Shown: positions 49,635 through 59,286 of the stretch, piece by piece
How positions within the stretch are numbered: position 1 is the stretch's first letter
How the letters are laid out: every line of letters starts with the position of its first letter
Assembly: GCF_002155425.1 (NCBI RefSeq)
Contig: NZ_MUYG01000010.1
Coordinates: forward strand, 248,001-312,000
Direction: 5' to 3'
Origin: Erythrobacter donghaensis
Lineage (GTDB): Bacteria > Pseudomonadota > Alphaproteobacteria > Sphingomonadales > Sphingomonadaceae
Length of the DNA: 64,000 bases
Made by a program: the position numbers and the translations under genes
Notes under the pieces: model-generated
Database searches by the model: none
What the model was told of the DNA's origin: nothing
What the model saw: only the letters and a program-made list of their open reading frames with translations

Positions 49635-50831
49635 TCAGCCCTTGAACCAGATCAGCGGCTGCCTGAATGGCATGTTGCGGATGACCTCGGCATTTGAGGG
49701 GTCAGGATCCAGCCTGTCCCACAAGGCGCGCGACAAAGGGCGGTTTTCCAGAGCGGCATCGATCAGGAGCAGCGGATGTCTGACTGGCCACTGGTCCCAG
49801 AAGGCGACGTCCTGCGCGAACGTCCAGCGAGTCTTGTCTTCGATGAAAGGCAGCATGAAGGCTGCAGCATCAGCGAGGCTGCCGTGCGATGTGGAACGAT
49901 GAGTCCAGACCGCACGGTCTCCCGGCGCAACGAGGTGCGCCAATACCGACAGCATGTCGAGATTGAATAGCGAATAGCCGAATGGCTTTGTTCGCGACAA
50001 TTCAAGCGGCTGCGAGCCATCGACAGCGATCTGTCCCGGCACCAGCGAACCGGTCAAGCGTGTGCGGCACCATGCGATCTTGTCGCGGTCGCCGATAAGC
50101 TGCGCAAAGACGGCGACCTGAACGGCGTAGCATGTGCCGTGATTGTTGCGCTCATCCTGCTCGTCCAGCCCGTTGGGGGACGTCCACATCCATTCAAGAT
50201 AGCGAGCGAACCATGCGTCAATCCGGTCACGCGTTGCGGTCGGCATGGGCAGCTGCGGGATCGCCACCGCGACTTCGGCGAGGTGGAGGGTATCGATGAT
50301 CCCGATCCCTCGCCCGGTGTTTCGGCCGACAATCGCCTGCGCATGTTCAAGATGCGGGGCCATCGCGGTTTCGGGATCAACGAACCAGGCGGACAGGTGG
50401 CGCTGCGCAGCTTGCGCGTAGACATCCCGGCCGGTCAGCAACCATGCCGCCGCAAGCGCAGGGACAGCGCGCGACAGGCGGATCAACGCCTGCCGGTGAT
50501 CGTCGAACCGTCCGGGATAGCTCTCGCCGTCGCGCCGGACGAACGGCCCCGAGGGGTTGGCGGGGTCCGGCCACCAGTAGTCGCCTTCGGAATAATAGGC
50601 GTGCCGGTCCCCCGGGCTACGCGGTGCCAGCGACGCAGTGACTGTGATCGGTGGCGCTTCCAGCCATTGTTCCGCCTGGCGCAGCACGCGAACGCGTTCG
50701 GATGCCCCAAGGTCGATGGGTTGGGGGAGGTCGCCGCCGGCCGCGAGGTTCCGGGCGCAGCCGTTCAGCAGTGCTGAGCCGCCGATCAACCCGGCTGCAA
50801 ACACCCGCCGCGTGACCCCCGATCGCGCCAT
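49635..50831 (-). CDS. Alginate-lyase-family lipoprotein
   Basis: Probable polysaccharide lyase or hydrolase of the alginate lyase family (PF05426-like), 398 residues. MARSGVTRRVFAAGLIGGSALLNGC has a Tat-like RR and a lipobox ending at Cys, so it may be lipid-anchored. The alpha/alpha barrel shows YWWPDP, IDTLHLAEVAVAIP and DERNNHGTCY, the NNH(G) segment holding family catalytic residues, then PLELSRTKPFGYSLFNL. ATG 50831 was chosen; an in-frame ATG at 50933 would place 34 residues before the signal. Base composition looks lower in GC (about 58-60 percent in two 60-base samples) than its neighbours, hinting at transfer. No other polysaccharide genes are adjacent. Confidence 0.75.
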   Translation of the reverse strand: MARSGVTRRVFAAGLIGGSALLNGCARNLAAGGDLPQPIDLGASERVRVLRQAEQWLEAPPITVTASLAPRSPGDRHAYYSEGDYWWPDPANPSGPFVRRDGESYPGRFDDHRQALIRLSRAVPALAAAWLLTGRDVYAQAAQRHLSAWFVDPETAMAPHLEHAQAIVGRNTGRGIGIIDTLHLAEVAVAIPQLPMPTATRDRIDAWFARYLEWMWTSPNGLDEQDERNNHGTCYAVQVAVFAQLIGDRDKIAWCRTRLTGSLVPGQIAVDGSQPLELSRTKPFGYSLFNLDMLSVLAHLVAPGDRAVWTHRSTSHGSLADAAAFMLPFIEDKTRWTFAQDVAFWDQWPVRHPLLLIDAALENRPLSRALWDRLDPDPSNAEVIRNMPFRQPLIWFKG

Positions 50832-51063
50832 TCCGGCGATCGGCAGTTGGCGCGCTTCTTGCGAAAAGTGTCTCGTCAATTTCGCTCCTCCGCGCCATCC
50901 CGCTGTCGGTTGCTGCTCGGTCCGTCCGATCATCGGCCCGGTTTTCGATCGAACCGATCTGAACTTTTGACCACTGCTCCACGTGTTGCAACCGTGCTTC
51001 AGCTGCGCGGATCCATTTGAAGCGTGGTATCGGCGGGGCAGGTGTCGCAGGCCCTCGTCTGCG

Positions 51064-51996
51064 CTACCGTTTCGCTGCTGGCGCGCGCTTGCGCATCATC
51101 CCTTCCTGCGCGACGCTCGCCACCAGCTCGCCCGCGCGGTTGAAGATGCGCCCGCGGTTGAATCCGCGCCCGCCGCCGCTCCACGGGGCGTCGGTAGCGT
51201 AGAGCAGCCACTCGTCGGCGCGCGCGTCACGGTGGAACCAGATCGCGTGGTCAAGGCTCGCGCCAACCAGCTCGTTCCGCATCCAGCTGAGGCCATGCGG
51301 CAGCGCACTGGTGCCGAGCAGGGTATAGTCGCTGGCATAGGTGATGATCGCGCGGTGCAGGTCGGGCGTGTCGTCCACCCCGGTGATCGGCGCGCAGACC
51401 CGGAACCAGGTATGCGCGCGCGGCTCACGCGGTTCGCTGCTCATCCAGTGCAGCGCATCGCAGGTGCGCATCTCGATCGGTCGCGGGCGGAGCATCAGGC
51501 GGCGTTGCTGTTCGGAGAGCCTGTCCCCCCAGGCGGCGGCGATATCGCGGCGCTGTTCCATGTCGGAGCGCAGGTCTTCGGGCAAGGGCAAGTCCGGCAT
51601 GGGCGAGTCGATGTGCTCGAGGCCTGCCTCGGGCTGCTGGAAACTGGCGGTGAGGTTGAGGATCGGCACCGGCATCCCGTGCTCGTCCTCCTGGCTGGCG
51701 ACCACGCGGCGGTTGGCGAAGCTGCGCCCGTCGAAATCCCGCGCGATGCGGTATTCGATCGGCGCACCCTCGCGTCCGCCGCGCAGGAAATAAGCGTGGA
51801 GCGAATGCGCGCTCTTGCCGTCGTTCACGCTTGCCTGCGCGGCTTGCAGCGCCTGTGCCAGCACCTGCCCGCCGAACACCCGCCCGATGCCGTCCTGCTG
51901 CGGCGGCCCGGCATAGACATCGGCGGCGCGTTTTTCGACCGTCAGCAGGCGGACGAGGCCGGCGACGAGTTCTTCGGGGGTGGGTGTCTCGCTCAT
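51064..51996 (-). CDS. tesB: Acyl-CoA thioesterase II
   Basis: Cytosolic double-hotdog enzyme that releases fatty acids from acyl-CoA. The 310-residue protein matches TesB: GRVFGGQVLAQALQAA in the first hotdog, SLHAYFLRGGREGAP and RRVVASQ, then the second hotdog with HRAIITYASDYTLLGTSALPHG and SLDHAIWFHRD. The Asp/Thr/Gln catalytic network appears present. It lies 22 bases after the cupin gene on the same strand, so it probably ends the GNAT-cupin-tesB operon. Confidence 0.92.
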   Translation of the reverse strand: MSETPTPEELVAGLVRLLTVEKRAADVYAGPPQQDGIGRVFGGQVLAQALQAAQASVNDGKSAHSLHAYFLRGGREGAPIEYRIARDFDGRSFANRRVVASQEDEHGMPVPILNLTASFQQPEAGLEHIDSPMPDLPLPEDLRSDMEQRRDIAAAWGDRLSEQQRRLMLRPRPIEMRTCDALHWMSSEPREPRAHTWFRVCAPITGVDDTPDLHRAIITYASDYTLLGTSALPHGLSWMRNELVGASLDHAIWFHRDARADEWLLYATDAPWSGGGRGFNRGRIFNRAGELVASVAQEGMMRKRAPAAKR

Positions 51997-52018
51997 GGCT
52001 TGCCGCCATGCTTGGCGG

Positions 52019-52897
52019 TCAGTTGCCGGTCAACCCCAGCTTTCTCAGCACACGAAATGCATAGGCCTTGGCATAGTTCTGCACCGGCCAGCGGCCCGGC
52101 GCGCGGGGCTTCAACCCACGTTCGCGCAGGATTGCGTTGAAGATGCGCGCGTCGCTCTCCCGATAGGACCATTCGCTGCGCCAAGTGATCGAGAGCGAGA
52201 CGGAAGGGGCGGAGCCGTTCTTGACGAAATGCGGCGCCATCACCGGCACGAACAGCGCCTCGCCAGGGCAGAGTGGAAACGCGGTGCCTTGGGTGAGGAA
52301 GCTTTCGTCCCATTTCAATTCTCGCGGGCCGCCCGAATGGTAGGTCTCGTGCGCCTCGTCGGGCACGAAGCGGGTGTCGCCCGCCGGGAACTGGGTCATC
52401 ACCTTGGTGCCCCGGATCTGGAGCAGGATGTTGTGCTCCGGGTCGAAGTGGTAGGGCGTGACCGAATTGGGGCTGGAGACGAAGATGAACCCCTGCGGCG
52501 TCAGCATTGCACCGGTCGCGGCTTCGATCCCGGGGCGGATTTCCTCGAGCAGGCTGAGCAGCAGGCCCTCGTAGGCGGGCACCTGCTCGATGTTCTTTAG
52601 CACCGCCCAGCTTTCGGCCTCGGCCACCTTGCGGATGGTCTCGGCAATGGTCAGGCCGTTCGAGCCCGGCTTGCCGTCCACCCCGATCGGCAGATCGCCG
52701 CGGTTGTATTCGACCGAGGTGATCGGCAGCTTTTCCGCGAGCTGCGCCAGCGCCTCGATCTCCAGCAGCGGGTGGCTGGTGAGGCTGTGGGTGAGGATAT
52801 GCGGGCGCTCAGGGTAATGCGCGGCAAAGCGGCTGCGCGCGGCGGCGTCGAACACCGTGGCGGGCAGGGCGTCTGCAAAGCGAGCAGGGGCGTTCAT
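52019..52897 (-). CDS. Cupin-like (cupin_8/JmjC-type) Fe(II)-dependent oxygenase
   Basis: A 292-residue protein with the JmjC-type cupin fold, which includes asparaginyl/peptidyl hydroxylases. The iron site HxD is at His150/Asp152 (TPYHFDPEHN) and the distal His223 is in VMAPHFVKNG; LPLCPGEALFV-type strands precede it. The 2-oxoglutarate partner is likely Lys in KVMTQF. The substrate may be a protein or small molecule and is unknown. Its ATG overlaps the GNAT stop by 4 bases, implying a shared pathway. Confidence 0.8.
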   Translation of the reverse strand: MNAPARFADALPATVFDAAARSRFAAHYPERPHILTHSLTSHPLLEIEALAQLAEKLPITSVEYNRGDLPIGVDGKPGSNGLTIAETIRKVAEAESWAVLKNIEQVPAYEGLLLSLLEEIRPGIEAATGAMLTPQGFIFVSSPNSVTPYHFDPEHNILLQIRGTKVMTQFPAGDTRFVPDEAHETYHSGGPRELKWDESFLTQGTAFPLCPGEALFVPVMAPHFVKNGSAPSVSLSITWRSEWSYRESDARIFNAILRERGLKPRAPGRWPVQNYAKAYAFRVLRKLGLTGN

Positions 52898-54060
52898 GGG
52901 CGAGTCCTCGATCGGGTTTCATAGGCCATCAGCAGGCGGAAGGCGGCGCGCCGCAGCGGCCCGCCGATAGCGATATTGCGACTGACCATGCGGCGCTTGT
53001 CCCGCCACAGGCGCTCGATCATCGGGTGGCCTTCCGCCGCACAGCTATCAGCCCATTGCACCTCGGGCCGTTCCAGCAGCGCGAGGTTCTCCAGTTGCAG
53101 CAGCATCCCCGGAGAGAAGCGCGCATAGGCCTCGTCAAAGGCGGTCTTGAAGCTGTAGGCGCCCGGCGGCGTGATGAAGTTGACGAGCATCGCAATCGCC
53201 CGCCCGTCGAGCCGCAGCGCCAGCCGTTCGAGCCGCCCCGCCGCTGCCGCGCCCGCCAGCGCCTGTTGGAACAAAGCGCGCGTATCGGGCGCGCTGGCGA
53301 GCGCGGAACCGCCCGCGCCCTTCCACCCGGCAGCCTCAAGCGCGAGAAATTCGGCGGTCCATGCGGTGAGGCTTTCGTCGCCTGCCAGCCGTTCGAAAGT
53401 CAGTGCACCTTCATCGGCGAGGCGATTGTGCTGGCGGCGCAGCTCCTTGCGCTTCTTGGCGCTCATCGCGGCTTCACAATAGGCGGCGGCGCTGGCCTCG
53501 CCGGTAAGCAGCGCGCGGTGCTCCTCGGCGGCGGTGTAATGCGCACGGGGTGAGCAGGCCAGCACCCGGTCGAGCGCGGCGTTCACCGGGCCATCGGCGG
53601 GGAGCTGCGGCAGGTGCAGCAACAGCGCGCGTGCCGCCTGCCGGTCGCAGTGGGCGAGCAGGTCGCGCCAGAAGGCTTCCTCGTGCCCGGCAGCTATCAG
53701 CGGCACGCCGCAAAAGGCGTTGGGGTGCAGCCAGCCGCCCAGATGAGGGACGCGGTGGCCGTAATATTTGGCGCTGCGCACCACCGGCAGCAGACCTGCC
53801 AGCCGCCCCTCGGCAAACCACGCCATGATCACGACCCGTGCCGCGTCGCCCCATTGCCGCAGCGAGGGAAGGAGGAACCACGGTTCGAAGAAGGGATTGG
53901 GCTCTGCCGCGCGGGCCAGAAGCCGTTCCCACGCGGCGATGAAGGCGGGGTCTTCGGCTTCGGCGAGGGTCAGCAGGCGCAACTGGGCATGGGGCAGGGC
54001 GGCAGGCGTGTCGCCGGTCTCTGCATGGATGCGGAAGCTGTCCGCATGGCCCATTTCCAT
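52894..54060 (-). CDS. GNAT/FemAB-like N-acyltransferase (BioF2-type)
   Basis: A 388-residue GNAT-fold acyltransferase of the BioF2/FemAB-like type. Motifs: FFEPWFLLPSLRQWG near the start, SAKKRKELRRQHNRL (a basic helix), and the acyl-CoA-binding part AIAMLVNFITPPGAYSFKTAFDEAYARFSPG, then LERPEVQWADSCA. Likely transfers an acyl group to an amine or peptide. ATG 54060 was preferred over an in-frame ATG at 54111. It overlaps the cupin gene by 4 bases, and tesB follows. Confidence 0.78.
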   Translation of the reverse strand: MEMGHADSFRIHAETGDTPAALPHAQLRLLTLAEAEDPAFIAAWERLLARAAEPNPFFEPWFLLPSLRQWGDAARVVIMAWFAEGRLAGLLPVVRSAKYYGHRVPHLGGWLHPNAFCGVPLIAAGHEEAFWRDLLAHCDRQAARALLLHLPQLPADGPVNAALDRVLACSPRAHYTAAEEHRALLTGEASAAAYCEAAMSAKKRKELRRQHNRLADEGALTFERLAGDESLTAWTAEFLALEAAGWKGAGGSALASAPDTRALFQQALAGAAAAGRLERLALRLDGRAIAMLVNFITPPGAYSFKTAFDEAYARFSPGMLLQLENLALLERPEVQWADSCAAEGHPMIERLWRDKRRMVSRNIAIGGPLRRAAFRLLMAYETRSRTRP

Positions 54061-54186
54061 CGTGCTTAACCCCGTCGCGGCGCAGCCCTGCGCAGCTTTG
54101 CGATGGGTCATGACATGGAGCGATTAAGAAAGCCTCAGCGCGTGCGGGCGCTGTCCGGGGCCGGGACAGGGCGTGCGGCAAAGATA

Positions 54187-54216
54187 AACCCCGCCGGAAT
54201 CGCTCCCGGCGGGGTT
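54187..54216 (-). terminator. Rho-independent terminator after hppA
   Basis: AACCCCGCC (54187-54195) pairs with GGCGGGGTT (54208-54216) around a 12-base loop; on the minus strand the stem is followed by TTTATCTTT. It lies 83 bases beyond the hppA stop. Confidence 0.8.
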
Positions 54217-54227
54217 GAGTCTTTGCG

Positions 54228-54288
54228 GCCCTACCGCTTCGCTACTTGAGGGCGTTCTTGGTGCCCTACCGCTTCGCTACTTGAGGGC
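54228..54288. repeat. 26-base direct repeat, two copies, just after the hppA stop
   Basis: GCCCTACCGCTTCGC followed by TACTTGAGGGC occurs at 54228-54253 and again at 54263-54288, identical, with a 9-base spacer (GTTCTTGGT) and a 35-base period. Each copy can form a small stem from its ends (GCCCT with AGGGC). It lies between the hppA stop (54299) and the terminator. Confidence 0.85.
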
Positions 54289-54298
54289 CATCAGTGGA

Positions 54299-56464
54299 TC
54301 AGGCCACACCATGCGCCAGCGCCGCCAGCAGCAGCAGGGCGACGATGTTGGTGATCTTGATCATCGGATTCACGGCCGGGCCAGCGGTGTCCTTGTAGGG
54401 ATCGCCGACCGTGTCGCCCGTCACCGCGGCCTTGTGGGCTTCCGAGCCCTTGCCGCCGTGATTGCCGTCCTCGATGTACTTCTTTGCGTTGTCCCACGCC
54501 CCGCCGCCGGCGGTCATCGAGAGCGCGACGAACAGCCCGCCCACGATCACGCCCAGCAGCAGCGCGCCGAGCGCCGCAAAGCCGTTGTCCTGCCCGGCGA
54601 TCGCGGTGATCACGAAGTACACCACCACTGGCGCCAGCACCGGCAGCAGCGACGGGATGATCATCTCCTTGATCGCCGCCTTGGTGACGAGGTCGACCGT
54701 GCGCGCATAGTCGGGCTTGGAGGTGCCCGCCATGATCCCGGGGTTCTCCCGGAACTGGTTGCGCACGTCCACCACCACGTCGCCCGCGGCGCGGCCCACC
54801 GCGGTCATGCCCATCGCCCCGAACAGGTAGGGCAGCAGGGCCCCCAGCAAGAGCCCGACGATCACGAAGGGGTTTTCGAGGCTGAAGTTCACATCCGCAT
54901 CAGGGAAGAAGGTGCGAAGATCGGTGGTATAGGCCGCAAACAGCACTAGCGCGCCGAGGCCTGCCGAACCGATCGCATAGCCCTTGGTCACGGCCTTTGT
55001 GGTGTTACCCACCGCGTCGAGCAGGTCGGTCTTCTCGCGCACGCTATCGTCCAGCCCCGCCATCTCGGCGATCCCGCCGGCGTTGTCGGTGACCGGGCCA
55101 TAGGCGTCGAGCGCCACGACCATGCCCGCCAGCGCCAGCATCGCGGTCGCCGCATAGGCGATCCCCATCAGCCCAGCGAGGCCATAGGCGATGATGATCC
55201 CTGCGACGATCACCAGCGTCGGCAACGCGGTCGATTCCAAGCTGATCGCGAGGCCCTGAATCACGTTGGTGCCGTGGCCCGTCTCCGATGCCTTGGCGAT
55301 CGATCGCACCGGGCGATACTTGGTGCCGGTGTAATACTCGGTGATCCAGATGATCAGCCCGGTGATGACCAGCCCCAGCAGGGCGCACAGGAACAGGCTC
55401 ATGCCCGAAAAGCCGAGCGTGATGGTGGTCTGCGTGATGCTTTCGCCGGTGGCCCGATCGATAATCTGGGTGGTCTCTTCCGATCCGCCCGCAATCACCC
55501 GCGTCATATCACCCAGCGTGTAGGTCATCACGCCATAGATCGCCGGGATCGAGGTCACCGCGGTGACCATGAAGCCCTTGTACATGGCTCCCATCACGTT
55601 GGTCCCGCCGCCAAGGCGCACGAAGTAGGTGCCGAGGATCGAAGTGACGATGCACACGCCGCCGATCAGCAGCGGCAGCGCCATCATCGGCAGCAGCATT
55701 TCGCCAAGATCGGTCAGCAGCAGCGCGGTCAGCACCATGGTGGCGCCGACGGTGACGACGTAAGTCTCGAACAGGTCGGCAGCCATCCCGGCGCAATCGC
55801 CGACATTGTCGCCCACGTTGTCCGCGATCACGGCCGGGTTGCGCGGGTCATCCTCGGGGATGCCCGCCTCGACCTTGCCGACAAGGTCCGCGCCGACGTC
55901 TGCCGCCTTGGTGAAGATGCCCCCACCCAGACGCGCGAAGATCGAGATCAGCGAGGCCCCGAAGGCGAGGCCCACAAGCCCGTCGATCACCGCGCGGCTC
56001 GAAGGCGTCAGGCCCATCGGCCCGATCATCGCGGCGAAGAACACCGCGATCGCCAGCAGCGCGAGCCCCGCCACCAGCATGCCCGTAATCGCCCCTGCGC
56101 GGAAGGCGAGGGTGAGACCGGCTTGCAGGCTGGTGCTGGCGGCTTCGGCGGTGCGGACATTGGCGCGCACCGAGATATTCATGCCGATATAGCCCGCCAC
56201 GCCCGAAAGCACCGCGCCGGTGACAAAGCCGATCACGGCGGTGGTGCCAAGCGCGAAGGCGACGATCGCAGCGACGACCACGCCGACGATCGCGATGGTG
56301 GTATATTGGCGGTTCAGGTAGGCCTGCGCGCCTTCCTGAATGGCGGCGGCGATTTCCTGCATGCGGGCATTGCCGGGGCTCGCGCTGAGCACCTGGCTGC
56401 TGGTGATGATGCCATAGACAATGGCAAGCACCCCCAGCCCAATCGAAATGAGCAATAGATTCAC
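54299..56464 (-). CDS. hppA: Membrane-bound proton-pumping pyrophosphatase, K+-independent type
   Basis: Inner-membrane enzyme that pumps protons using the hydrolysis of pyrophosphate. The protein is about 721 residues with sixteen or so helices. Signature motifs: [35 protein letters not shown], and [10 protein letters not shown] with Lys (not Ala) after TT, the mark of K+-insensitive H+-PPases; also [11 protein letters not shown] and [18 protein letters not shown] 56464 ([11 protein letters not shown]) has GAGGGG at seven-base spacing and is preferred over an in-frame TTG at 56470 with one-base spacing. Follows thiL by 180 bases. Confidence 0.95.
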   Translation of the reverse strand: MNLLLISIGLGVLAIVYGIITSSQVLSASPGNARMQEIAAAIQEGAQAYLNRQYTTIAIVGVVVAAIVAFALGTTAVIGFVTGAVLSGVAGYIGMNISVRANVRTAEAASTSLQAGLTLAFRAGAITGMLVAGLALLAIAVFFAAMIGPMGLTPSSRAVIDGLVGLAFGASLISIFARLGGGIFTKAADVGADLVGKVEAGIPEDDPRNPAVIADNVGDNVGDCAGMAADLFETYVVTVGATMVLTALLLTDLGEMLLPMMALPLLIGGVCIVTSILGTYFVRLGGGTNVMGAMYKGFMVTAVTSIPAIYGVMTYTLGDMTRVIAGGSEETTQIIDRATGESITQTTITLGFSGMSLFLCALLGLVITGLIIWITEYYTGTKYRPVRSIAKASETGHGTNVIQGLAISLESTALPTLVIVAGIIIAYGLAGLMGIAYAATAMLALAGMVVALDAYGPVTDNAGGIAEMAGLDDSVREKTDLLDAVGNTTKAVTKGYAIGSAGLGALVLFAAYTTDLRTFFPDADVNFSLENPFVIVGLLLGALLPYLFGAMGMTAVGRAAGDVVVDVRNQFRENPGIMAGTSKPDYARTVDLVTKAAIKEMIIPSLLPVLAPVVVYFVITAIAGQDNGFAALGALLLGVIVGGLFVALSMTAGGGAWDNAKKYIEDGNHGGKGSEAHKAAVTGDTVGDPYKDTAGPAVNPMIKITNIVALLLLAALAHGVA

Positions 56465-56650
56465 GAGCAATCCCCTCTCGTTATGTCCTGTCTTCCGTGA
56501 TGAAGACGCGCGCCTCTTGTTGATCCCTCGGGCGCGAGGCGCACAGTCATAGGCACTGCGCGAAGGCTGGCAAGCCTCACCGCGAGTGCCAATCCCGGTT
56601 TTGCGACAGTTTCAGCAGTTTTATGAGGGTGCGGGGGCGGGCCGGGGGCC

Positions 56651-57508
56651 TCACCCGTGGCGGTAGCCGAGGCTGGCGGGGTCGGTGAGGGCGATCTCGC
56701 CGAGGGTCAGCGGCGCAGGGCCACGAGGTGCAACGGTGCCGATGCGGTGCGCGGCTATCGGCAGGGTGGCGGCAGGCGGGGCGGTGAACAGCAGCTCGTA
56801 ATCGTCGCCCCAGCGGATGCATTCCTCCAGCCGCGTTCGATCTGCGACCGGGATCGCCGCCGGGTCGAGCGCTAGGGTCACACCGCTTGCCTCAGCCAAA
56901 CGGAAGGCATCGAGCAGCAGCCCGTCCGAGACATCCATCATCGCGCTCACGAGCGGCGCGAGCGCGCGGCCCTCGGCAACGCGCGGGGTGGGGCGGTGGA
57001 AGGCGGCGTGGTGATCGGAAGCGCCCTCGAACCCCAGCATCGCGCATCCGACCGGGCCGGTGAGGAACACCGCGTCACCCAATTGTGCGCCGCTGCGGGC
57101 GGGGACGGGCGTATGCGTCGCGCGCCCTATAGCGGTGAGGCCGAAGGTGCGTGGGCCGGCTGCGGCGATGGTGTCGCCGCCCAGCAGCGGCGTGTTGAAG
57201 GCGACCAACGCCTCGCGCAACCCTTCGAGGAACCGCGCATCGTCGCGGCCCAGCACGTGGCCGAGCAGCACGCCCAGCGGCTCCGCGCCCTTGGCGGCGA
57301 GATCGGACAGGTTGGTCGCGACCAGCTTCCACGCCACGTCCGCCATGTCGGCTCCGCTGCGGAAATGCGTGCCCTCGGCCATCATGTCGTGGGTGATGAC
57401 GAGAGTTTCTGAGCCGAGCGTGATAACCGCGCAATCATCCGCCAGCCCGCGCGCACCCGGATGGAGCGGCAGGGCGCGCAGGGCGGCGATGAAGTCGGGC
57501 TCGTTCAT
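56651..57508 (-). CDS. thiL: Thiamine-monophosphate kinase
   Basis: Phosphorylates thiamine monophosphate to the active diphosphate. The 285-residue ATP-grasp-like PurM-fold protein has the metal/ATP segments GLADDCAVI, LVITHDMMAEGTHF, WKLVATNLSDLAAKGAEP, LLGGDTIAA and ALAPLVSAMMDVSDGLLLD, with WGDDYELLFT near the end. It is shorter than many ThiL (about 320). It sits 15 bases after nusB, the usual alphaproteobacterial neighbour, and ends the hisG-hisD-nusB-thiL operon. Confidence 0.94.
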   Translation of the reverse strand: MNEPDFIAALRALPLHPGARGLADDCAVITLGSETLVITHDMMAEGTHFRSGADMADVAWKLVATNLSDLAAKGAEPLGVLLGHVLGRDDARFLEGLREALVAFNTPLLGGDTIAAAGPRTFGLTAIGRATHTPVPARSGAQLGDAVFLTGPVGCAMLGFEGASDHHAAFHRPTPRVAEGRALAPLVSAMMDVSDGLLLDAFRLAEASGVTLALDPAAIPVADRTRLEECIRWGDDYELLFTAPPAATLPIAAHRIGTVAPRGPAPLTLGEIALTDPASLGYRHG

Positions 57509-57523
57509 GCGTCGGGCGATGGA

Positions 57524-57994
57524 TTAGCCCGCGCGCGCGTCCTTGGCCACTGCATCGAGGATGCCATTGACGAACTTGGCCTGCCCGTCGTCGAAGAAGG
57601 CCTTGGCGACCTCGACATATTCGTTGATCGCCACGGGGGCGGGCACATCGGCGCGGGCGATGATTTCGTAGGTTCCGGCGCGCAGCACCTGAAGCATTGC
57701 CTTGTCGAGCCGCGCGAGGTTCCAGCCGCTTGCCAGCTTGCCAGCCACCAACGCGTCGATCTCGTCGCGCCGCGCGTCCACGCCGCGCACCACGTCGTCG
57801 AAGAAAGGCACTTCGGCATCGGCATATTCGGCATCGTCGAAATCGTCGTCGTCGATGGTGCGGCCCAGCCGGTGCTGGTGAAATTCGTCGAGCAGCTTGG
57901 CGAGCGCGGTGCCCTCCATGTGCTGCTGGTAGAGCGCCTGCACGGCGGCGAGACGCGCGGCCGAGCGGGCTTTGGAACGGGCAGGAGAGTTCAT
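57524..57994 (-). CDS. nusB: Transcription antitermination factor NusB
   Basis: All-helical RNA-binding factor that binds boxA with NusE in rRNA antitermination. The 156-residue protein begins [28 protein letters not shown] and has PVAINEYVEVAKAFF and GILDAVAKDARAG, all typical. An acidic insertion IDDDDFDDAEYADAEVPF lies between helices 2 and 3. ATG 57994 overlaps the hisD stop by 4 bases, so translation is coupled. Confidence 0.96.
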   Translation of the reverse strand: MNSPARSKARSAARLAAVQALYQQHMEGTALAKLLDEFHQHRLGRTIDDDDFDDAEYADAEVPFFDDVVRGVDARRDEIDALVAGKLASGWNLARLDKAMLQVLRAGTYEIIARADVPAPVAINEYVEVAKAFFDDGQAKFVNGILDAVAKDARAG

Positions 57995-59286
57995 TTGATC
58001 CTCAGTTCCACGGACTTGGCGTGGGCGGGCAGCCCCTCGGCATGGGCCAGGGTGGCAGCGGCAGGGCCGATGGCGGCAAAAGACGCCGCGTCGAGCCCCA
58101 GAAAACTGGTGCGCTTCATGAAATCGAGCACCGACAGCCCGCTCGAAAAGCGCGCGCGGCGCCCGGTGGGCAGCACGTGGTTGGGCCCGGCGACATAATC
58201 GCCGACCGCCTCGGGCGTCATGCGGCCCAAGAAGATGCTCCCGGCATGGCGGATGGCGTGCATGAAGGGCTCGGGATCGTCGACCGCGAGTTCGACGTGC
58301 TCCGCCGCCAGCCGGTTGGCGAGCGCCGGGGCCTCGGCGAGCAGATCGTTGACCACGATCATCACCCCGTGCGCGTCCCAGCTGGTGCGCGCGGTCTTGC
58401 CGGTGGCGAGAGCGGCGATCTGAAGGTCGATGCAATCCTCCACCTGCCGCGCAAAGCCCGCGTCGTCGGTGATCAGGATCGATTGCGAGGTCGGGTCATG
58501 CTCGGCCTGGCTGAGCAGATCGGCGGCGATCCAGTCGGGATCGTTTTTGCCGTCAGCAATCACCAGAATCTCCGAAGGCCCGGCGACCATGTCGATGCCG
58601 ACCACGCCGTAAAGCTGGCGCTTGGCTTCGGCCACCCAGGCATTGCCGGGGCCGGTGATGACGTCGACCGGGCGGATACGCTGCGTGCCATAGGCGAGCG
58701 CGCCCACCGCCTGCGCGCCGCCGATCCGCCAGATCTCGTCCACGCCTGCGATATGCGCGGCGGCGAGCACCATCGGGTTCGATTGGCCCTTGGGGGTCGG
58801 CGTGGCGATGGCGAGCCGCTCCACGCCCGCGACCCGCGCCGGGATGGCATTCATCAACAGCGAAGAGGGATAGGCCGCGCGCCCGCCGGGGACATAGAGC
58901 CCCGCCGCATCCACCGCCCGCCAGATCGCGCCAAGGCGCACGCCCGCGCTGTCGGTATAGTCGCGGTTCTGCGGCAGCTGCGCTTCGTGATAGGCGCGGA
59001 TGCGCGCGGCGGCGAGTTCCAGTGCGTCGCGCAGATCGGGGGCGAGGGCCTTGTAAGCCTCCTCGCACAGCTCGCGCGGGATCGACCAGTCGGCCTCTTC
59101 GGCCAGCGCATAGCCATCAAAGCGCTGGGTGAAGTCCACCAGCGCCGCATCGCCGCGCAGCTTCACGGTCTGGAGAATATCCGCCACTTGCCCCGCGACA
59201 TCGGCGTCGGATTCGCGCCGCGCGTCGACGATCCGGGCGAACTTCGCTTCGAAATCGGGCTGGAGGGTGGAGAGGATGTTGATCAT
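57991..59286 (-). CDS. hisD: Histidinol dehydrogenase
   Basis: Last enzyme of histidine synthesis, oxidising histidinol to histidine with two NAD+. The 431-residue protein has the zinc/substrate motifs [51 protein letters not shown]-type segment ([11 protein letters not shown]), [10 protein letters not shown] and AEHVELAV with the catalytic Glu/His, plus GPNHVLPTG near the end. Length is usual. Its start overlaps the hisG stop by 4 bases. Confidence 0.97.
   Translation of the reverse strand: MINILSTLQPDFEAKFARIVDARRESDADVAGQVADILQTVKLRGDAALVDFTQRFDGYALAEEADWSIPRELCEEAYKALAPDLRDALELAAARIRAYHEAQLPQNRDYTDSAGVRLGAIWRAVDAAGLYVPGGRAAYPSSLLMNAIPARVAGVERLAIATPTPKGQSNPMVLAAAHIAGVDEIWRIGGAQAVGALAYGTQRIRPVDVITGPGNAWVAEAKRQLYGVVGIDMVAGPSEILVIADGKNDPDWIAADLLSQAEHDPTSQSILITDDAGFARQVEDCIDLQIAALATGKTARTSWDAHGVMIVVNDLLAEAPALANRLAAEHVELAVDDPEPFMHAIRHAGSIFLGRMTPEAVGDYVAGPNHVLPTGRRARFSSGLSVLDFMKRTSFLGLDAASFAAIGPAAATLAHAEGLPAHAKSVELRIK

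Noticed and set aside
54228-54288. A short CRISPR array
   Set aside because: Only two repeats, a 9-base spacer and no cas genes.
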